A stretch of 64,000 nt of DNA from Diphasiastrum complanatum (GCA_029204225.1 MU832031.1:26694-90693), one strand, 5' to 3'. Shown: positions 37,201 to 52,200, numbered from the stretch's first letter. The notes: generated by a model from the letters alone, not told the origin. Numbers and translations are program-made.

Positions 37201-40200
37201 TGTGTTAATGCATGAAGGGTCAGAGAAATGCCCAGCAAATTCCAAGGGAAAAAGGGTATCTGTAGCAATGGGATAAAGAACATGGCAATATTTGACTGCA
37301 TATAAGGAGCTGCAGCATCGAGAAAAATCTCAAAACTATAGAAAAGTAGACGAGTTCAGGCTGCAAACTGATAGCTTAATTCTCCTGAATCTTGATAAAC
37401 TCAGGTTAACTCTTGACAAGAACCAACATCTTCACGTATTATGAGCTACTTAAATTGAAAACTTTTTTGAGGTGGACTTACACAGATGTGCAATCATCCT
37501 TGCTGGTCGGTTTGTTCATCATTATTGGAATGCTTTTCACACCAATTTAATTTCATGTTCTGAGATCTTTCTTGCTATGAAGTATTCTAAAAGGCTTTGC
37601 AAAAAATTGCATGCTGAGTTAGAAACTTTACAGGCATAATACTGCTCCCCGGTTCATTCTCAGGAAGTAAAAGCTCACCCAGACCGCACCGAGGTCCACT
37701 GCAATTGTTTGTATCCACCATCCAGGATATTTGTAAGGTAATTAAAGAAGGAAACAAAGAAAAAATTTCTCATTTTGTTCTTACAGAAATTAAACAGTCA
37801 AATAGAATATACCAGTCAAAAGAAACACCTGAAAGTTTCTCATAGTACATACCTCCCAAGAAAGCGGATGTCATTGGCGATCTTCATCAAGGACACTGCA
37901 ACAGTATTAAGTGCTCCACTAGTTTCAACAAAAGCGTCATGTGCAGCCTGTTAGAAATTTCAGATCAGATATATTCCCAAATAGCATCTCAATTTTATGA
38001 TCACTCTATTGTAAAACTGATGAGGTGTTTTTTTAATGTTGGACAAAAAAGAGTAACTGATCAAGACATTAAATTACCACCTGTGTTGAAGCCATTTATT
38101 GCAAGATCAATATAACCCATACAAAGCACAACAAACTCATCACATTCTCCTTGTTTGTTTGAAACAAGCAGAGCAGTGAAACAACTGCAAATTGAGTAAC
38201 ATACTAAAGCTTCGAACTTGTTTTCTGCAGTTACAAACGGAAGGCTGGTCTCAATAGCAACAGCATCTGCAATCTTCACATCAAACCTGAAAAGCCATGT
38301 AAGGCTATACAAATCAACAATCAAAAAAATTTAATGCCTGGAGAACATCTCCCTGGGAGACAAACTCACACTAAAACAAAATGTCTAAACAAGAAAAATT
38401 CAGATACTTGATGTAACCAGTGCCAAGGCCCTCACATACCCTCTTTTGGTGTTAAGGCCTGTTCCAACTGCAGTTCCTCCCTGTGCAAGCTGCCATATAG
38501 AGGAATCAGAGTCTGTATTTCCACTTCCATTGGAGCCATCGCAGGAGATTTTAAACACTATAGCAATCAGCTATTTTGCACATATCATATACCTGATACA
38601 AATGCGGCAAAGTTGCCTGGACACGATCTATCCCATACTTTACCTGCTTGTAAAGAAAAAACAAGAAACTTTTTAGGATGTCTGATGAAATGTCCAAAGC
38701 AGTCTAAAGAATTTTTTTAATGCGAATGCAGCACTCTTGCGATCTATTTAAGATTTCAACATGATATAAAAAGCATTTTCTTCTCTTGCAAAAAAGTTAT
38801 AGTTCAATGAATATCTCTCCATGCAATTGAACTGTATGTAGTTAAATACTTAGGGAATGACTTCACTTCCTATTTACTACTACAAGTTACCATACACTTA
38901 CTTGAATGCCAAGTGTGGAAACAGACACCAAATTTTTCAAAGTCAAAAGCTGGACATTGAATAACTCTTTCACACACAATAAACCTGCGTAGTATAGCCA
39001 CTGAACTCTTGACCAAGAGTCAAGGGAACTGCGTCTTGTGTGTGTGTGCGCCCAATCTTCACAATATGTTTGAAGTCGTCTGACTGTATGCATCATCAAA
39101 CTCATCTTTTAAATTTCATGAGGTACTAGGCCAACAGTCCGAATATTAGGCACTAAAATTACCAAAAAAGAAAACCCCTTCCGAAACAAGCATTTAACAA
39201 AGTCAGATTCTATTATTTCGATACATTCAAGAGAGGCATCAATAGAAATGAACAATTTAAGTCAAAGATTACCTTAGCAGCCAATGCATCTTTCAGACCT
39301 TGTAATTTTGGAAGAAGCCTATTGTTGATTTCAACCGCTGCTGCTATGTGCATTGCCTGTCCAATTTCAGAACAATAAAACATATAATAATCAATTTGCA
39401 ACAGCTTTAACTAAAGTGAAACAGGTGTATTTGGACATTTGGACATATTACTAGAGAGTGGGGGCCTTCTTGGAGGGCGCACTATTATCCCTCCCAGTTG
39501 GGCCCTTGCCACTGGAAGCTTCCTTTTTAGGGCTTCCTTTAGGCTATAAGTAGGGAATCTGTGTCATTTGTTATTCAGCTATGATATTGATCTCTTTCCT
39601 CTTTAGTCCCTTTAAGCTCTCTGGGGCAGGTGACAGCTAGGACCCCAACCAAGTGTGGCTTGAGGGGGGGTGTTGGAATATCAATCCACACTCTAGAGAG
39701 AACTATCAAACAGGGCGGATAGAGCGATTGCTCAATTCTCCTATGATCTGAATTCTCTCTATGCTTGGTTTTGTGTGAGTGCTAGTAGGACTAGTATCTC
39801 CATCTAGAATTTGTATCACAAATTCTGACATGGTATCAAAGCCAAGTTAGACCTAACAGTTCATGGTGTCAAAGCCATGGTTAGGTGGCCCAAGTTGTGG
39901 GGCAGGTGACAGCTAGGACCCCAACCAAGTGTGGCTTGAGGGGGGGTGTTGGAATATCAATCCACACTCTAGAGAGAACTATCAAACAGGGCAGATAGCT
40001 CAGTGGTAGAGCATCTCATCCGGAATGAGGTCCTGCATTCGAATCCTAGTCTGTCCATCCATATTATGATTTATGGATTTCTAACAGGAGAGGGGCGCAC
40101 TTGCTTCAAATGGCCAACAAAGGTGCTAGAGAAGAGGATTGGGCCACACTAGGGAACTAAAAGTTGGTTAATGGCTTGATAGTGGACCATCGAGTCACTT

Positions 40201-43200
40201 TTGGCCCGATTTGGGGGTTAAATATGGCCTATGACCCTTTGTTTAAAAGTCTTGGGATACCCTTTTTTTAGGTTTCTCAAAATAAGAAACAAAAGAAATT
40301 GCAAAACCACATTTGAAACGGGGGGCAAAATATGGCCTAAGACCCTTTGTAAGTATGAAGGTCTTGGGCCTTTTTTTTTTTTTTAAAAAGAAAGAAAAAA
40401 AGTTGTGAAACCCACATTTGAAACAGAGGCACACATTGCTAATTTGAAGGATATGTTCAACAATGCACTATTGAAAAATTTGCCAATCTAAGGTCACAAA
40501 CCATAATTGCTCCTTTGATCAAAAATGGGGACAAGCATGATCCCGCCAAGTATATGGCAATGATGATTGGACATTTTCTTGCCAAGCTATTGTGAAATAT
40601 AGTGGAAAACCAACTTAGCATTTGACTGGAATTTAGTGAAAAGCAGGATATGGAATATGTGAGCTTTTGAGAAATGCATTCTACCATCTATCGCTTTGTA
40701 GATTACGAGCTATGATCAAGGAAAGTGGAAAAAAACAGCAAATCCAACACTGTTGTTCGATCAGCTTTCGAAAAGGCTTTTACAAGTTTGCAAGGCGTAA
40801 GTTATGGGAAATAATGGAAGAAATCAGAGTGAAATACCATATGCTTTGTATTCATCTACATAAGAGCAATCTTCTAAACTTTTACACTAATATAAAAACC
40901 TACATATTCCATGGTTTTTCGCGAAATGAATTCAAGAAAATGCTTGAATAACCAGGAAAGATACCTGTCAATCCAAAATAGCATACCAATCTATGACAAC
41001 CATTAGCTATCCCTTAATAACAACCATTATTTGAAAAAAAAAAAACGGTGCACAAGTTTGTTGTAAGGTTAGGCGACGCACTGTTGGAAAGGTATCATTT
41101 GAGGACTGACTTTTATTAACATGATCATTAGGATGCACAGCTTTCTCCCCAGGCTTCTTCCCAAGTATCTCAGCAGCACGATTAGCTATAACCTGTAGAA
41201 TTCAACTCAAATTAGATGTTGATGGACATATTGTCAAAGTTCTCATGGTCATATAATCTATCACAATTCGAGAACCTCGTAAAAACACATCATGATGGCA
41301 CAAATTCACAACATCACACAAAAGAGTCTTCAAATGAGAGATAACTAAACAGATCTAAAATTTCAAGCTTTGTGTAGTCTAATGCAGCAAACCTGACAAT
41401 TCCATTAGAAAATGCCTGCTTTTAGGCTTGATATAGTTCTCATATAACACAAAGACTTTCCATATAAGAGATCACGCACAACATTCAAAAAGAACTTTCT
41501 TTCTTCTTAAAGATTGTTAAAATAAATAGTTCTTAATCCTAGACCATCACTTTCTTGCAATTAGTGGTGTTCCAAAAAGCTAGAATTAGTGAATCCAAAT
41601 AAATGCGAAAATAGTCTTTAAAACTTTCATAGGAGTCAACTAAATTTTGATGGGTAAGTCTACATGGTTGATGCTAACAACCTCAAACTTGGTTCGCTCC
41701 ACAGGGCCACTTGTGTCTCAATGAAGAGAGTAGCATGTATGGCATTTCTACAAGAGATTTTTCTCCACTTAGGAATCTCACACATGGCCTCATTTGTCTC
41801 TATGAAGAGTGAGGCATTGGATGGCATTTATACAAGAGGTTTTTTTTCACTTGGGAATATCATATATGAGCTAGCTTTTCCAACGCATCACTCATGAAAA
41901 TTTGCGAATTTTTTTTACACTTTAAAGGAGATGACTCATGTCTTTGGAACACGCTTGAAGAGTTTCCTCCAGATGTTAGACCTACTAAAAAGGAAAGTCT
42001 AAATAAAAATGCCTTGATAGGAATCAAACAATCAAGTACAAGGAAATTGTGGTCAAGGACTGATTACATATTATATTCTTGATGTAAACAAATCAAATGT
42101 CCAATTTTTAGGGTAATATTCATATTAATCCAACTAATATAGAATAAATTTGGCCACAAAAACATACAAGTACATAACACTAGAGTTGTAGTTCAAAGGA
42201 CGAAGTGAAGAACTAAATAAGGAGCATGAATAGCATTAGTTGCTTCAAGAGATGGCTCTAGTCAGCCTGCACATAGAACAGTGTGTTTCATATGTAGGGC
42301 ATACGAGCATTCAAAAGGTTGAAATATTATAGAGAAGCATATTTTGGGGAGGAAAAAAAATTTGTTGTGTGCTTTGCTCTCGCCACATTTTGCGCATGTA
42401 CAGCTCTTGCTATTCATTTGTTGGCCACAAGCCCTTTTTATTCATGTACAGACCTAAAAGTCTTTCTCATGCATAAATACTTGGACTTGCCAAGGCAGGG
42501 CGCAGCCCCTCCAGGAAGGGCACAATCTTCCCTCCTAAAAACCTTGTTGTGAATAAGTTTGGCTAAGTGTCTAGAAGCTTCTGGGGCTTTTATTGGGAAT
42601 AAATAGCGCCTAGAGACAATCATTTTTCAGCTAATTGACTTGCTATTTAGTATTGCTTGAACTCTTCATTATAGAACTCATTTCTGTTGCTTGTAGGGCT
42701 TTAACCATAAATCATATATGTTGTACTTCAGCCTTCTTTGGAGATAAATGCTATTGTCTCTTCATTGATGATCTTCTATACTTCATTGAAATAAAAATCT
42801 ACGAGATGTGCAATTGGGAAGGTCTCAATTTCTTCAAAAAAAAATTCTCTCTCTAGATGCTTGATCTTGCCATTTTTCTCTGTCCATCAACATTTTTCAC
42901 CATAACTTTTTAGTTTGTGATCAAAATTGAGTTTCGTTAGTTGCATTAACTTCCTAGCAATTGGGTGGCCTTGGAAAAGTGTTTCTCTTTGAAGCAAATT
43001 TTTGAAAAAACTCAATTTTTACCTTTGCAAGGTCATCGCTTTCATATTTTTTGGCAACAGAAGTTCGAAAAACACAAGAATAAGGCACACACCTAGAAGG
43101 GCAGATGGCATCATTCACAATTGTCTTTCAAAAGTTATTGCAAAACCAAAATTTTGGCCAAAAGGAGTGTTTTTCGTTCAGCATTTCAATGGATCTGCGT

Positions 43201-46200
43201 GTTCAATGTTGTCCTACAAGCCTAAAGATCCATTATCTATCCCCTTTTACTTGCTAGAATTGAAGTTATAGAAAGTCAAACTTTGATCAAATTGGACTAT
43301 TCTCTTTTTGGTTCTTGAAATTTTTGTTTTAGATACCTTGTGGGTCATACTTGAAGATGAGTTCATTGCACTTTCAAGGTTGTCAATTGAAGTCTTCTAC
43401 TAGGAGACCTTGAAGGTCAAAGTTTGGTCAAAGTAGGGGACTATTTTGTTTTTTGCAATGGATTCTTTGCTGGCCAACAAGTGCAACAAACTATACGATT
43501 CATCAATTGAATATCTTCATCTCATGAGATCTCACTTCAATGTTTTTTGCATCAAAGAGGATTTGCATGGGTTTTGGAACTGATTTAGGGCTTTTACCAC
43601 CGAGATTGGTTGCTGACTTTTACAAGAGTAGTGGACAACTTATATTGACATCTAGTGCTTACCTTTAGGAGAGCACTTTCTTGGGCAAATATTATAATCC
43701 ATTTTGGTATAGGGTACTAATTAGAGGTTGTTGGATTGACTTCCTAAAAAGGCTGCTGGACTGACCTCCTAAAAAGTAGGAGCATTGACCAATCAATGAG
43801 ACACATGTAATATGCTCATTGGGACACTTGGGCCTCGTTCGGTACGTAGTATCTTCAAAGTATGCCCAAATTGATTTTCTATCATAGCAAAAAAATCAAG
43901 TATTCATCCTTCGCATACATGTCCTTCAGGGATGCTCCATGTTTGGAATGCCTTCCACCATGTTGAATTTCTTCAACATATTCAAACTTCCAAAATTGAG
44001 GTGCCCGTACCTCGCATGCCATAGTTTAGCCAACTCCAATGCATGTGAATTAGTAGCAACAAGACCAAAGGATGTCAAAGCTTTAGGTTCATAAATATCC
44101 AACAAAAACAAACCTCCTCGCAATGTTCCCGAAGCAACAATTAAAAGTGATCTCTTTGGGTCTTTTATAAGACATTTGTCTTCTTTAAATTCTACAGTCA
44201 ATCCTTGATTCATGATTGTAGAGACCGAAATGAGATTTTTCTTAATCTTAGGAACATAAAGTACATTTCGAATGTACTTTTTTGTTAGATCAGGGTCTCA
44301 TTGTTCCTAGTCACAGCCCTTTTGGTGCTCTTGTTCTCCTTATTAATAAGAAAGATGGTACCAAACGCCTTTGTATTGATTACCGTGCTTTAAATAAGTT
44401 GACTATTCGTAATCAATACCCTATTCCACACATGGATGACCTCTTTGACCAGCTCGGTACCTCTGAAATCTTTTCCAAGATAGACCTTCGTTCTGGATAT
44501 TACCAAATCAGGATGCACCCTTCTGACGAACATAAGACTGCTTTCCGTACTCATCTTGGTTTATATGAATTTCGTGTGCTTCCTTTTGGTGCTACTAATG
44601 GCCCTCCTACATTCCAGAATGTGATGAATAACGTCTTACGTCCGCTTCTTGGTCATTGTGTCTTGGTTTATTTTGATGATATTCTTATTTTTAGTCAGTC
44701 TCTTGCTGAGCATGTTGCCCATCTTTCCTCGATTTTTCAGTTACTTGTACACCACCAGTTATTTGCTAAGTTGTCTAAATGTTCTTTTGTTGTTTCTGAG
44801 ATCGAGTTTCTTGGTTTTCTTATTTGTAATGGTCACATTCGTCTGGACCCTCATAAGGTTCAGGCCATCCAGGATTGGCCTATACCTACTGATATTCATC
44901 ATGTTCGTATGTTTCTTGGGTTAGCCACTCACCTTCGTCGTCCAGTTCCTCATTTTGCCACTATCGCAGCTCCTCTTCATGCACTTTTGAAGAAGTCTAG
45001 TACTTTTCTGTGGACTCCTGATTGTCGGACAGTGTTTGATACTCTTCGCCGTGCTGTTGTTGATGCTGCCGTTATGTGTTTACCACAGTTTGATCAGAAG
45101 TTTCTTGTTGAGACTGATGCTAGTAATGTTGGTTTGGGTGCTTTACTTCGCCAGTCACAATGTATTATTGCTTATGAGTCGCGTCGTCTTCGCTCTTATG
45201 AGCAACGTTATTCTGTGCATGAGAAAGAGCTTCTTGCTATTATCTATGCTCTTAAGAAGTGGCGTCATTATCTGTATCGAGTCCCATTTGACATTATTAC
45301 TGATCACCAGTCTTTACGTTATCTGTTTTCTCAACGTGACCTTAGTGATCGTCAATTTCGTTGGTTGCAGTTTTTACAGTCTTTTAATTTCTCCATATTG
45401 TATCATCCTGGTCGTGCTAACACTGCTGCTGATGCATTATCTCGTCTTCCAGGTTTGTTAAATACACTCGTTTCTACCATTCCTCCACGGTTTGATGCTC
45501 TACCTGCAGCATACCTTACATGTTCTGATTTTCGTGATGTTTATAGTTCTACCCCACCTGTTTCGTCCAGTCCTCATCAGGTTTACTCCATTATTGACAA
45601 TCGTCTTTATCATTATGATTCTCTTTGTATCCCTAGTTATTTGGGTATCTGTTCCCAGTTGTTGTCGGATGCTCATTCCTCTCCTGTTGGGGGTCACTTT
45701 GGTTTTCAGAAGTCTTATGCTCGTCTCAAAGACCATTTCTATTGGCCCTCTCTTCGATCTGAGCTTGCTGTACTTATTCGTACCTGCCCTTTCTGTCTTC
45801 GTAATAAGTACTCCCGTTCTAAATCTGCTGGTTTGCTCTAGAGTTGGCCTATTCCTCATCGCCAGTGGACTGATATATCTATGGACTAGTCAGTATTGCT
45901 TACAAAAGTATCACATACAAATGGGATGCACACATATATATAGTCCAAGATGACTATCTAACTTCATGACTATTGGCTATCCAACTACTTGACTGTTGAC
46001 TATCCAACTTTCTCTAAGTTACATAGAAAGAATAAGGTACCTCCAATATGTCAAGTTGGGGTACTTAATGTCACAATTAGGCTTAGTGGACCCATGAGTC
46101 CCTACCAAGTTAATTTCATACTAACTTAGCTAACTCTAAGTTTAGTAAGCCTAATATTATAAATGACCATGGTTACACAACTCTCGACCTTTTGGGTCAA

Positions 46201-49200
46201 AGTAACCTATGGTAATGTAAGCAATTCCATTTACATTCCAACAGCTCCGCTATCAATCACCCAATCAATGGAAGAAAAAACAGCAACCTGCAAAGCTGAA
46301 GTAGTGATGTTTTCTGCTAGAAAACCAGCAAGTTGAGAAGTGGTAAAAATCTCATTTTGATTAAAAATGAGATTGTTAGTGACAAAAGCAAAATCACCAA
46401 GGTGTTGGATGATATTCAAAGTATATTAAAATGTAGCACTGGATCAAAGAATAATAAATTAAGTTGGTATCTACCTTTTACTATTTTTGTTGATTTTTCC
46501 AAATGCAATGTTCGGAGAACGAAAACAATGTTTATTTGTAAGGACTTGAGTGCTGATATAATAGACGAGTTGTTGGATGATGGTTGGGATACAAAACAAA
46601 ATCAGCAAGTTGAGTGCAGAGTATGTTACTCATCCATGACATTTAGATTCTAATGAAATCATGGCTGTATTTGTATCAATACCTTTCTCTTTATCCTTAG
46701 TAAGCTTCTTCCTACATTCCTTTATGTGGTGCCCAAACCTTTTACAATAATGGCACTTACCCTTCTTTTTGGATCCTTGATCTTGGCCTTCCTTGGATTT
46801 TTGATCCTTGGAAGAAGAAGGCTTACCTTTCCACTTGCCCTTGCCTTTGCCTTTGGTGAACAAGGCTTGATCTTCTTGTTCACCAAAATTAATCCTTGTT
46901 TGCTCTTCTTGGAGAAGTAAGCCAACAAGCTCTTCAAAGGAGATTTGTTGTCCCCTAAGAGATATGCTTAAAGTAGACACAAATGGAAGATAGGAATGAG
47001 GAAGTGAATTAAGAGTAATTGAAACAAATTGAGAGTTCTCGACAATTTCGTCAACGTTAAGAAGCTCTTCACGAAGATCCTTGATCTTCATTAAGTGATG
47101 CGTATCACCCTCTTGCATCTTCAATGTTGAGAGTTGATTACGTAGAAAAAGCACTTTCGCCGTATTCTTCACTTGGAACATCTTGGCAAGTACTTCCCAA
47201 GCACTCTTGGAAGTCTTGCATGATCGAATGTGGGTAGGATTGATCTCTTCACGGATAGCGCTATGACCGAATGTGCTTGTGCGTCACGTCGATCCCACTT
47301 CTTTTGTTCTTCGGAAGACACCTCCACATGTGTTGAAGAAGTAGCTCTTGACGGTGTAGTAGGTGCCAAACTAGGTGGCCTCTCTTCATCACCACTTACA
47401 ACTTCAAACAAACCTTTAGCAATAAGGAGGTTTTTGATCATGTAGCACCACAAGGAAAAATTAGTTCCATCCAACCTATCTTCATTGAACAAAGAACCTA
47501 TAGATTCAGATTCTTTAGCCATTTCTGAAAATTCAACTAAATGTTGATGGGAAAAACAGATTCCAAGCCAAAATCTACTAAAAAATCAGCAAGATCAAAG
47601 CTGAATTAATGAGCACTATAGATTGCAATACACCACATGCAATAGCTCATTCACAAGAAGATATAGGAGGCTGTAGTCTGCTGAAAAAACAGAATTACAA
47701 CTAATATGCAGGCTTCCAATGAAGCCAGAACCACAACCAAAACTTCTGTGGTAAAGGTGTGCACTCAATGTGCTAATGGAGCAGATGGTAGGACCTTCTT
47801 CCAGGCTCAAAACAGAAAAATTTCAGCCACTAAAAATGTGTCAAAAACACATTTGTCTTCAAGGTAGATGGGCGCCTTCCTCCAAGAAGAAAATCTGAAA
47901 TTTGAAGCATGTAATCTGATTTCAATCACATGAAAACTAGTTGAGCATGGGCGCCCTACTGCTGGCTCCCAAATGAGTGGAGTTTCCAAGCTTTTCCCTG
48001 CAATTTCCTACACAAAAAACAAGAAGGAGCCGCTCTTCCCACAAAAATCAGAAAAATTCTGATTTTTATGAACCAAAAGAGGAGAAATGTGGCTGCCTAT
48101 TGGGTGCCCTCCAGCAAGCAATCAATTCTGAAAAATGGCTTTGATACCATGTAGGAATCCAGAATCAAGACTATTCATTAACACAAAGTATTCTCAAAGA
48201 GAAGAGAGAGATGGTTAGATGACCCTCTTGTAGAAACTTGTGGACAGCCAATATGAACAATAGATTGCTTAACAAAAGTGTCTCATACAAATGAATGGCT
48301 ACATATAAGTAGTCCAAGATGGCTATCTACCTTCATGACTGTTGGCTGTCCAATAACTTGACTAATGGCTATCTAGCTACCATAAGTTACATAAAATAAT
48401 TAAGTACCCCAAATAACAAGTTAGATACTTAATTCACATGTATAGGCCCCTAGTGGACCCACGAGTCCCTACAAGTTAGTTTCATACTAACAGTTTCATA
48501 CTAACTTGGGCCTAAAATACAAATGACCATGGTTACACAGATCTCGACCTTTTGGGTCATAGTAACCTATGGCTTCTACATCATTTACATTTATTATTCT
48601 AACAAAGTGGGTGCTTGAGGTAGGAGGCCGTGGGAGCTTAAGAGGGGAGCCTCTTGAGTATGCCTCTTCATTCTACTATACAGCAAGTGGCTGGGAGGAG
48701 ACTTAGCAGCAATGCTCTTATGTGTTTATGCTAGGATCTTGATATGTACTTTAAGGAGAAATCAATAGAGTGGATATTTGGTGCCTTCTTTGGTGTGCTT
48801 AGGGTTTAGTTGAGATAGCTTTGTGAGATTACGAGTCCTTTGGCAACAGCATTCTTCATCCATGTTTGAGATATCATTGAAATTTTCCTCTGTTCCTAAA
48901 GCATTGGTATAGTGATATGGTCTATTAGCTGCAATAGTATTCATGGGCCACACAATTGGCTTCATATATCCACATTTTTGGTCGCCTTTCAGGAGACAAT
49001 TCTCGTCATTCCTTCATTTGGTAATCTTGGGGCATCCGCAATCCTTGACAAAGCTTCATGTTTTGATTAAGTGTAGTACACTCTTCGTGTTGATGCAATT
49101 TTACAAATTACATCTTGTAGCACTACATTATTGTGATTTCTTTTATAGCCCGCTTTGTGGGCAATGTTTTTTGGGGATGGGAGTGTTATAGACACCCAAT

Positions 49201-52200
49201 TCCATACTTCTCTATATGCATGCCTTACAACTACTTTTGGAACTTGCAATTATTTTATGATACTGATTTGTTAAGTTTAGACCCTCCTTTACTTTGGATA
49301 AGACTGTTTAAATGGATAAGATTGTATTGCCCTAAATTGGACACCCTCCCTATAAAAAGGTTGCATTTGAAACTTTCTTGGCATTAGCTAAATTGGTACA
49401 TCGAGGCCAAAGACTACCATTTCTTAGTTTAATGAGTTGGGTGCCTTGAGCTTCTTATAGAAGAGTTCTATATTTTTTGGAGATCTTAGTTGGAGATCTG
49501 CTTGAGTTATTAGCAGCCATTGATGTTCATTTTCTTGATTGGAGAATGCTTTGTGGATGTTGTTTGTTGTCCCTATACTTCATATTATGCCAATATATGT
49601 GATGTAAGTCCACAACATGAGCTATTTTTAATTTGCAACTCAAAAAAATCAAAAAATAAAGGTTCCAAAAAAAATTAACTTTGGCATCTCAACTCGATTG
49701 TCAGCTATTACAAATCGATTATAAGGAAATCGTATCATGACTCTTCTGAACTAAACTTTCAAATGCTAGTGGCATGGCAACTTTGTCATCCTGCATGCAT
49801 AAATCTGCACATCCACTTTGGAGATTAGATCAAGAAAATTCCTTTACTCTCCCATATCTAGATTCTCTTGGTTACCAGCAACAACCGAATCCTTTGTTCT
49901 TGCATCACCGCTTTCTCATACTCCTTGCCTATTAAATGTTAATCTCGTGCTATAGATTCATGCCACTTATATCGCTTTCTTGTATGCATGTAGCGAAAAT
50001 GTTGTGATAGCTACTCTTTGTCATTTTATAATTGTAGGATGAGGTTTGGTAGACAATGATCTAACAGAGCGATATTGTTGCTCTAGAATGGAACTGATAG
50101 AAAGTAGGACAATTTCTAAAAACGGATTCTTCCACGCTCCACTGGCATGGTGTTATCTGCTTGATGGTGGACTTTCCTCTAGCTTTATCTATGGTGTTGA
50201 TTTTTCTAATACATGTGTGTCTCCACCCTTCTTACCTCATGATGAAGCTCGTGAAGGTGCATGCAATCATGCATACATGTGCTTATCCATGTATGCACCT
50301 AGAAAGGTGTGCATGTATTCAATATATTGAACACGTTCGTGTAACACTTATACATGTGCTTATCCATGTATGCACCTAGAAAGGTGTGCATGTATTCAAT
50401 ATATTGAACACTTTCGTGTCACATACTCATACATGCTTTATATACTACCACAATTTGTTGGTAGGGTTCAAGATCTAAGAAAGAATTTTTTGGGCTAGGT
50501 ATAGGCAGACCCAATTTTAGGGTTCTCTAATGATAGAGACGGTTGTGAGACACATGAATATACATTGTTTTCAGTATTTAAGGATATAGTAGCAACATGA
50601 TCTATTTCAGTTGGGTTTTTCCCCTCAAGGGTTTCCGAGGATAAATCTCCATTATTGTATGTTGTTGTTAAATGATCTATTCCCTTGCACTATTAAAATT
50701 CTAGTTTAGCATTGCTTCTCTATGTAATCGTTTTCTTTAGTATGATCATTCATAATTCCTTTAGCCATTCCTATGTTATATTTACCTTTTGGCGTCCATG
50801 TATGACAAGTTTGCTTTGAATGCAAATGAACCTAGCTTGCATGAATCTAGGGTTGGGTGGAGAGTAGTCGTTGTGACTTTCTAATCGATAATTGCAAAAA
50901 ATAAAAAACTTCGAGGCTTTTCATGGATTTAATAATGATAATTGATTGATTGGATTGTCACACCAATCCTACTTATGAATGATAAGGAGCTTCTCCCTAA
51001 GGAACACATAGTTTGACCATTTATAATCAATGCACCTATGCAACAAGCATGAAAGTGTGCAATTATGTTAAAATGCCTTTTTTATTAGGATCTTGTGATG
51101 AACATGTAACCTCCAAGCAAAAATATGTTGTTCACTTATAGGAAATAGCTCACTAAGTTGATTTTGCAATCAAATACAATACATTGCTACAAATGGTTTG
51201 ATTTGCTTTTGTATTTTACACAACTAAATTTTGTGGGACCCATGACTAAAACATTGGGCCATAGGACTTGCCATACAAAGATAGACACAACATGCAAACA
51301 ACCTTTTTTCTAGGTTCTCGAAAACAAGGGCTTGAGATAATAAAATAAGTCTCCACTCATACAATTGAGTTGTTAAAACTCTTAAAAATGAAGCAAAAGA
51401 TGCTTACCTCATTCGCGTTCATGTTGGTTTGAGTGCCACTGCCCGTTTGCCACACAACTAATGGAAAGTGACTAATTAATTTGCCATCAGCTACCTCTTG
51501 AGCAGCTTGGATTATGGCTTTCCCAATAGTTGGATCAAGGCCGTACTCAATGTTCACCTGAAAGGCAAGGCAAAACTCACTAAATAAATGGCCAAATGAG
51601 CACTTTAGTTTAGTACATTTTGAAGCTCTCTATAAATTTGTACTGACAAACTGGTGAGAATCATAAATTAGAATTTGTAACTTCCAACTAAACCTGTTGC
51701 ACCTTCATGTGGTAGCACTACGATTTCAAAACACGTTTCGAAACGCGTGCAGAAACGCGGTCTAGAAACGCGTTTCAGGTTTCTAGTAGAAACGCTCAGA
51801 AACGGGTTTTTTTTTTTTTTTGTGGGCAATATGGGTATCAGATGAAAGCTCTAATTAAGAGCATTATTTCTGTGTAGTTTGCCAAGCATTTCTGATACAA
51901 TTCGGTCAAGTTTAGGTGCATTAATCCATGTTGGGTTCTGTCAAGGATAAAAATTCAAAACTAACCTCTAGCCTGTTCGTTACGATCATAGATGATTCCA
52001 GTGAGACAGAGACAGAGAACTGTAGAGCAATTGTACCTCGCTTTTTGCTTCGGGGGGCGCTGCCCCCCGATCCCCCCACCAGGGGGGGACTAGGTCCCCC
52101 CCCCCCCCCCCCCCCGGCGACAGTAGCAGGGGGGGCGTTACCCCCCCTGCACCCCCTCGTAGATAAAAATGGGGATCCAAATGCAGGCCGATAAGGGCCC

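Noticed and set aside
44649-45953. Hydrophobic ORFs overlapping the Gypsy pol
   Set aside because: They are out-of-frame shadows of the RT/RNase H frame.
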